The notes below the pieces were generated by a model. The model worked only from the letters and a program-made list of their open reading frames with translations, made no database searches and was not told where the DNA came from. Below, in pieces: positions 60,292-64,000 of a stretch of 64,000 nt of DNA. Within the stretch, counting starts at the first letter, position 1; each line of letters starts with the position of its first letter. A program made the position numbers and the translations under genes. This DNA is from Artemisia argyi (taxonomy: Eukaryota > Streptophyta > Magnoliopsida > Asterales > Asteraceae): assembly GCA_030686995.1 (NCBI GenBank), contig CM060697.1, forward strand, positions 100,144,147 through 100,208,146, given 5' to 3'.

Positions 60292-60617
60292 AGGACTAAT
60301 TGTCTGAAAATGCATCAAAATTGCCACTTTTTTCTTGTTTATACACTAAACTTTTATTTTTTCTATTCTAGCATCAAATTTTCTTAATTTTCCTATTCTG
60401 AGTATCAAACTTCCTTAATTATCCTATTGTATGTATCCAAATTCCTTAATTTTTATATTCGTAGGCATCCAACATCCTTAATTTTCTTATTGTCACGTCA
60501 CTTTTTCCCGCTACAAGCCTGCAATAGAAAGTCGGATGCTACAATACGAAAAATAAAAATTTGGTGCATACAAAAAAAAAAGTGGCAAGTTTGATGCATT
60601 TTCATACCATTAGTCCT
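60292..60617. mobile_element. MITE with inverted repeats of about 42 bp and an internal minisatellite
   Basis: Left AGGACTAATTGTCTGAAAAT with GCATCAAAATTGCCAC, and right GTGGCAAGTTTGATGC with ATTTTCATACCATTAGTCCT, are inverted copies. Between them a unit of about 32 bp (TATTCT-AGCATCAAA-TTCCTTAATT type) is tandemly repeated about five times. No clear target duplication was seen. Confidence 0.72.
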
Positions 60618-61946
60618 ACGTAATATTTAGTACAGTATGATTTTGTTAATATTTAGGTTCGAATTACTGTATAATTTGAAGCTATATATTGGGTTGTCAT
60701 TTACTATTATGGTTTTGGTAACATTCCTTTATTTAAATTACTTCATATTTTTAGGCGTGATAGGTTTTGTCAGTTTTTAGTGTTGTATTCCAGGACTCTA
60801 GGTATCTCCATTTATTTAGTGCACGACATTTCATTTGTTTCGTTTATAGTAAGGATTTGTGTTTGACGCGTGAATGTAATGCCTAAATCAATTTATTATA
60901 AGATAAACTCGGCCCGGTTTGTTCAAGTAGCGCATTTTAGCTGCCATTTATCAAACCCGACCGAATTTCTTCTATTTTAGAGGGTGTGTAGATTTTAGTA
61001 TTGTCTAGGTTAGTTAATTAGTAATTAATGTAATGCATTGTGGAAATCCACCTAAGCATGTATATTGAATGTTCATGGGTGTCTGTACATACGTTTATGA
61101 ACTTATTTTTAACAATTAAATATTCAAATCAACTGTGAGACTCTTTTTGGCCCAAGATATAAGCAGAGAATATATTTTTTTTATTCATTTGGATGAGATT
61201 TAAGGCCATTTTACATTTTGTAAACATAAAAACTCCACGTTTTCTTACCATTTATTAGATTGACCACTAAAAATAATAAAATAATATACATTAATTAAGC
61301 TTTAGTTGGCTTGTGCAGTGCTAAATTGTTTAGTTTATACTAAACTTGATTATAGGTATGAACTGTGTACACATTGTTTGTATTTTTTATGAAATGATAT
61401 TATTACTTTATCAAATTAGAAATTTTTTAATTATCATGTTAAGTTCAATGCATTGTGGAAGTTTTGTATGAATGTTGATATGTTGATGTGGCAATGACAT
61501 GGCAGTTTTGTGGTTATTTTAGTTAGTTTTCTCCGTTATGTTAGTTAATTAACTATTTGATATAAGTGTGTTTATGTTTGTTATTGTTATGCACCTCTAG
61601 GAGTCACTTAAGTCTCGTTAAAGGGTTGTTAAGCATATCTAGGAATCACTTAAGATTCGTTAAAGGATTGCCACAAACTTGGTACGAACCGGCCCATGAA
61701 TGGTAGATATTGTCCGCTTTGACACCTCTGCCTCACGGTTTTGTTCTTCATATAATGCCAATGCATTATACTAAAACGCGTCCACAAATTCAAAGACTAG
61801 TTCTTGTACCTTAAATACCCAGCATCTCATCTATTCATGAAAGATGTAGGACAAGGCATGTATCAATACATCCCCCTCTAAGAGATTCTTTGTCCTCGAT
61901 GAATGGTCTAACGAGTTTCCTCCCACATCATGACTAATTAGAGGTC
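60618..61946. other. Intergenic DNA, no gene seen
   Basis: At about 61595-61670 a unit of about 40 bp (TAGGA(G/A)TCACTTAAG, TCGTTAAAGG) is repeated twice. Bases 61500-61590 resemble the satellite at 62335, suggesting that the array was split by the retroelement fragment at 61600-62290. Confidence 0.4.
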
Positions 61947-62290
61947 GCTCTGATACCAATTGTTAACAACAATGATAATGATTTCTATATTCTATTTAAA
62001 GAATGAAGAAGAATAGTAACACAATGATATTTCAAGGGATTTGTTATAAAAATATGATTTGTAGTTACAATGGATTTGATACAATGAAAATGAGAAAGAA
62101 TTCTATGAACTGTTACAAAGACTGAATGCTTACAAAATGAGAGATGAGTGGTCTTTATTACAATAGAAATAAAGGTAAAAGATGAAATGGGTTGTAACAA
62201 CTTTTCCTGCCAAAAGCTGTTATTTGACTTTTCTGCTTGTTAACTTTCCAAATTTGACTTTTGTTGACCAATTGATCTTTATTCATATCA
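61947..62290 (-). mobile_element. LTR and tRNA-Met primer-binding site of an LTR retroelement fragment
   Basis: On the minus strand TGGTATCAGAGC (61958-61947) matches the initiator tRNA-Met primer site common to plant LTR elements. It follows an LTR-like block that on the plus strand starts TGTTAACAACAATG at 61961 and ends ATTCATATCA at about 62290. No coding sequence remains, so the length and the outer end are uncertain. Confidence 0.5.
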
Positions 62291-62334
62291 GTTAGTTACA
62301 CTTATGAGTTGTTTAACTGAAACATACTTTAGTA

Positions 62335-63014
62335 TTATTAGCGCTGCGTAGCGTTATTTTCGCTAGTTATTGTTATGTGAAGTTATGAGCTGATTTGAGT
62401 AGTTATAAGTAATGGGTGAAGTTGTTTATTTAACTTATTTTCTTAGTTAATTAACTGTTTAATATGTTTATGAGTTGATAACAGTTAAGTGCTCGGTAAG
62501 TGTTGACGTTTAGTAACGTTTTATTTCGCGAGTTGTAGTTATGTTAAGTTACGAGCTTATTTACGGACTTATAAGTTCATGTGATGTTGTTGATTATAAA
62601 TAGATATTTATATATAGCTGTTTGAAATAAGTATGTTTATGTTATTTAGTTGATTACAGTTAAGTGCTTCGGTAATTGTTGCTTGTTATTAATGTTTTGT
62701 TACCGTGTTATAGTTATGAGATTAATGAGTTGATTTCAGAACTTAGAAGTTAATGTGAATGTTGTTTATTCAACTGATTTCGCTAATTCTATTTAATTAA
62801 CTGATGTTTATATTAGTTGATTACAGTTAAGAGCTATGGTGAGCGTCGTCGATTAGTAACATTTTATTCACTTGTTATATTTATGCGTAATTATGAACTA
62901 ATGTTAGAAGTTAAAACTGACCAGTACATTTTGTAATGTTTTATGCACAAGATATAGTCATGTGAAGTTATGAGCGAATTTGAGAGGTTATAAGTTCATG
63001 TGATGTTGTTTATT
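62335..63014 (+). repeat. Diverged satellite of about 170-bp units, about four copies
   Basis: The landmark GTTATTGTTATGTGAAGTTA (diverged) falls at about 62353, 62520, 62693 and 62866, with a shortened unit at 62937. Each unit also carries TTAGTTAATTAACTG-like, GTTGAT(A/T)ACAGTTAAG and AGTTCATGTGATGTTGTT words. Confidence 0.7.
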
Positions 63015-63479
63015 TGTTGATCCCAGTTGAGCTTAAACGATCTTGTATAGAAGTTAACTAGATTAAACACTTAAGCTAATATGCGGAATGTAAAAGCTTA
63101 ACTTAAGAAGAATAATGATTCTCTGTCAACACTTCAATATTATTAATACGAGCACTCAACAATGCTAGGGTTTTACAACCTTGAAGTGAATAATAATACG
63201 TACATAAACTAACCCTAGGATCCTCCTTTTATAGACTAAGGAGTCCTACTAGGTTTACAATACCTTTCTCTACAAGATAAGTATATTCTAGATAAATATA
63301 ATATTTACACAATCTATTCTATATTTATCTAAACCGTATACATCCTTATCCCATTAGCAGTAGATTCTGTCAGCAGCATTTATCCTCAGCAGCACTTTGA
63401 CATCAGCAGCAGAATCATTACTACTAGCAGCAGTTTCACTTAGCAGCAGTTTTACTCAGCAGCAGTTTCAGACCCAACA
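63015..63479 (-). mobile_element. 3' LTR of a minus-strand Ty1/copia element, about 465 bp
   Basis: On the plus strand the block starts TGTTGATCCC and ends GACCCAACA, inverted TGTTG/CAACA termini. Directly beyond it is the minus-strand polypurine tract TTTAGGGGAGGAT (63492-63480), as expected for a 3' LTR. It holds a cluster of GCAGCAG(T/C) repeats at about 63360-63470. Confidence 0.75.
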
Positions 63480-63539
63480 ATCCTCCCCTAAACTTATTAT
63501 TTATTACTAAATAAGTAAGTTTCTTCTAAGCTCAATTAA

Positions 63540-64000
63540 TCACTTGGAGGATGCTTCCAAACACTTCAAACCTTTAGAATTCATTTGATCAAATATCTTC
63601 TTATACTTTGACAGCAAATTGAATGCTTGATCATCAGAATCATAGTCTTTCTGCAGCTTAAGTGGTCTATCATTATTAACCATCTGATTGACAATATTCC
63701 AGTATCTTACCACTGGGTAATCCATTTCAGCTAGCATATACAAAGTAATTGGTCCAATAGTTAACATATGAACTCCAGAATCTTGAAAGAGTCTCCATCT
63801 TTTTACCTTGTAATCAGCTATCTCTGTCCATTCAGAATCATCCATTGAAGGTTCAAACATAAGTTTAAGAGCTCTCCACATAACATTATCAGAAGAAGTT
63901 ATGATGTGATCAATCTGCTCTATCTCATACTTTTTACCATCAAACTTCTTAGCTCCAAACTTTGCCTTGTATAACTTCCACAAGTCTTCAACATCCTCTC
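63540..64000 (-). CDS. C-terminal end of a Ty1/copia-type polyprotein, open to the window edge
   Basis: An open frame enters from the right edge (EDVEDLWKLYKAKFGAKK) and stops at 63540. It includes DHIITSSDNVMWRALKLMFE, DYKVKRWRLFQDSGVHML and YMLAEMDYPVVRYWNI, a pattern that I associate with the far C-terminal portion of copia-like polyproteins annotated in Asteraceae. No protease, integrase, RT or RNase H motif falls within the visible part. The stop lies about 47 bp before the polypurine tract and 3' LTR, fitting the end of the retroelement ORF. The assignment relies on this context plus remembered similarity. No break is seen in the visible part. Confidence 0.62.
   Translation of the reverse strand, partial: EDVEDLWKLYKAKFGAKKFDGKKYEIEQIDHIITSSDNVMWRALKLMFEPSMDDSEWTEIADYKVKRWRLFQDSGVHMLTIGPITLYMLAEMDYPVVRYWNIVNQMVNNDRPLKLQKDYDSDDQAFNLLSKYKKIFDQMNSKGLKCLEASSK

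Noticed and set aside
1..64000. CRISPR arrays, operons or bacterial-type regulatory sites
   Set aside because: The window is plant nuclear DNA with spliced genes; no spacer-repeat arrays or polycistronic organisation were seen.

Overview
This is a eukaryotic, plant nuclear window: AT-rich, intron-rich genes with GT-AG splice sites, and dense transposable elements. The transposon-encoded protein families (Helitron RepHel, RPA1-like and B3-like proteins, Harbinger Myb-like ORF1, a copia C-terminus with a YPVVRYW block) look to me like those of Asteraceae, possibly Anthemideae. That placement comes from memory of families, not from a search.

Layout. (1) 1-9,179, minus strand: most of a TraB-domain protein gene, running off the left edge. 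Its N-terminal exon is tandemly duplicated, and its introns hold two hAT-type elements and a 100-bp Helitron. (2) 9,180-12,383: intergenic, with a Tourist-like MITE and a long-inverted-repeat element. (3) 12,384-21,846, minus strand: a complete eight-exon PEX22 gene (peroxisome biogenesis, PEX4 anchor), 265 aa. Its introns hold two short inverted-repeat elements, a MULE-type MITE, a SINE and an old internal duplication. (4) 22,071-52,826: nested Helitrons beginning about 225 bp upstream of the PEX22 start codon. A plus-strand Helitron (22,071-22,084 plus 48,570-52,826) is split by a 26.5-kb minus-strand Helitron (22,085-48,569). A third Helitron (50,344-51,146) and two Tourist-like MITEs lie in the right part. 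(5) 52,827-57,088: repeat-derived sequence, Helitron ends and an Ogre/Tat-like LTR. (6) 57,089-58,902: a PIF/Harbinger element carrying only the Myb-like ORF1. (7) 58,903-64,000: repeat-rich DNA with a MITE, an LTR fragment, a satellite of about 170 bp, and the 3' end of a minus-strand Ty1/copia element.

The 26.5-kb Helitron is the most interesting object. On its own coding strand it carries, in order: an RPA1-like ssDNA-binding protein gene (one in-frame stop), a very acidic 338-aa protein with two copies of a VVDLSDDE motif resembling a SUMO-interacting motif, a 141-aa small protein, the Rep-helicase gene (one nonsense codon and one frameshift), and a 111-aa small protein. On the opposite strand, between the RPA and acidic-protein genes, sits a tandem array of B3-like (DNA-binding pseudobarrel) genes: two intact five-exon copies and one collapsed copy. 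RepHel and RPA would supply rolling-circle replication functions; roles for the acidic, small and B3-like proteins are inference only.

Exon coordinates were worked out by eye from reading frame, splice consensus and remembered family similarity. No alignment or search was run.
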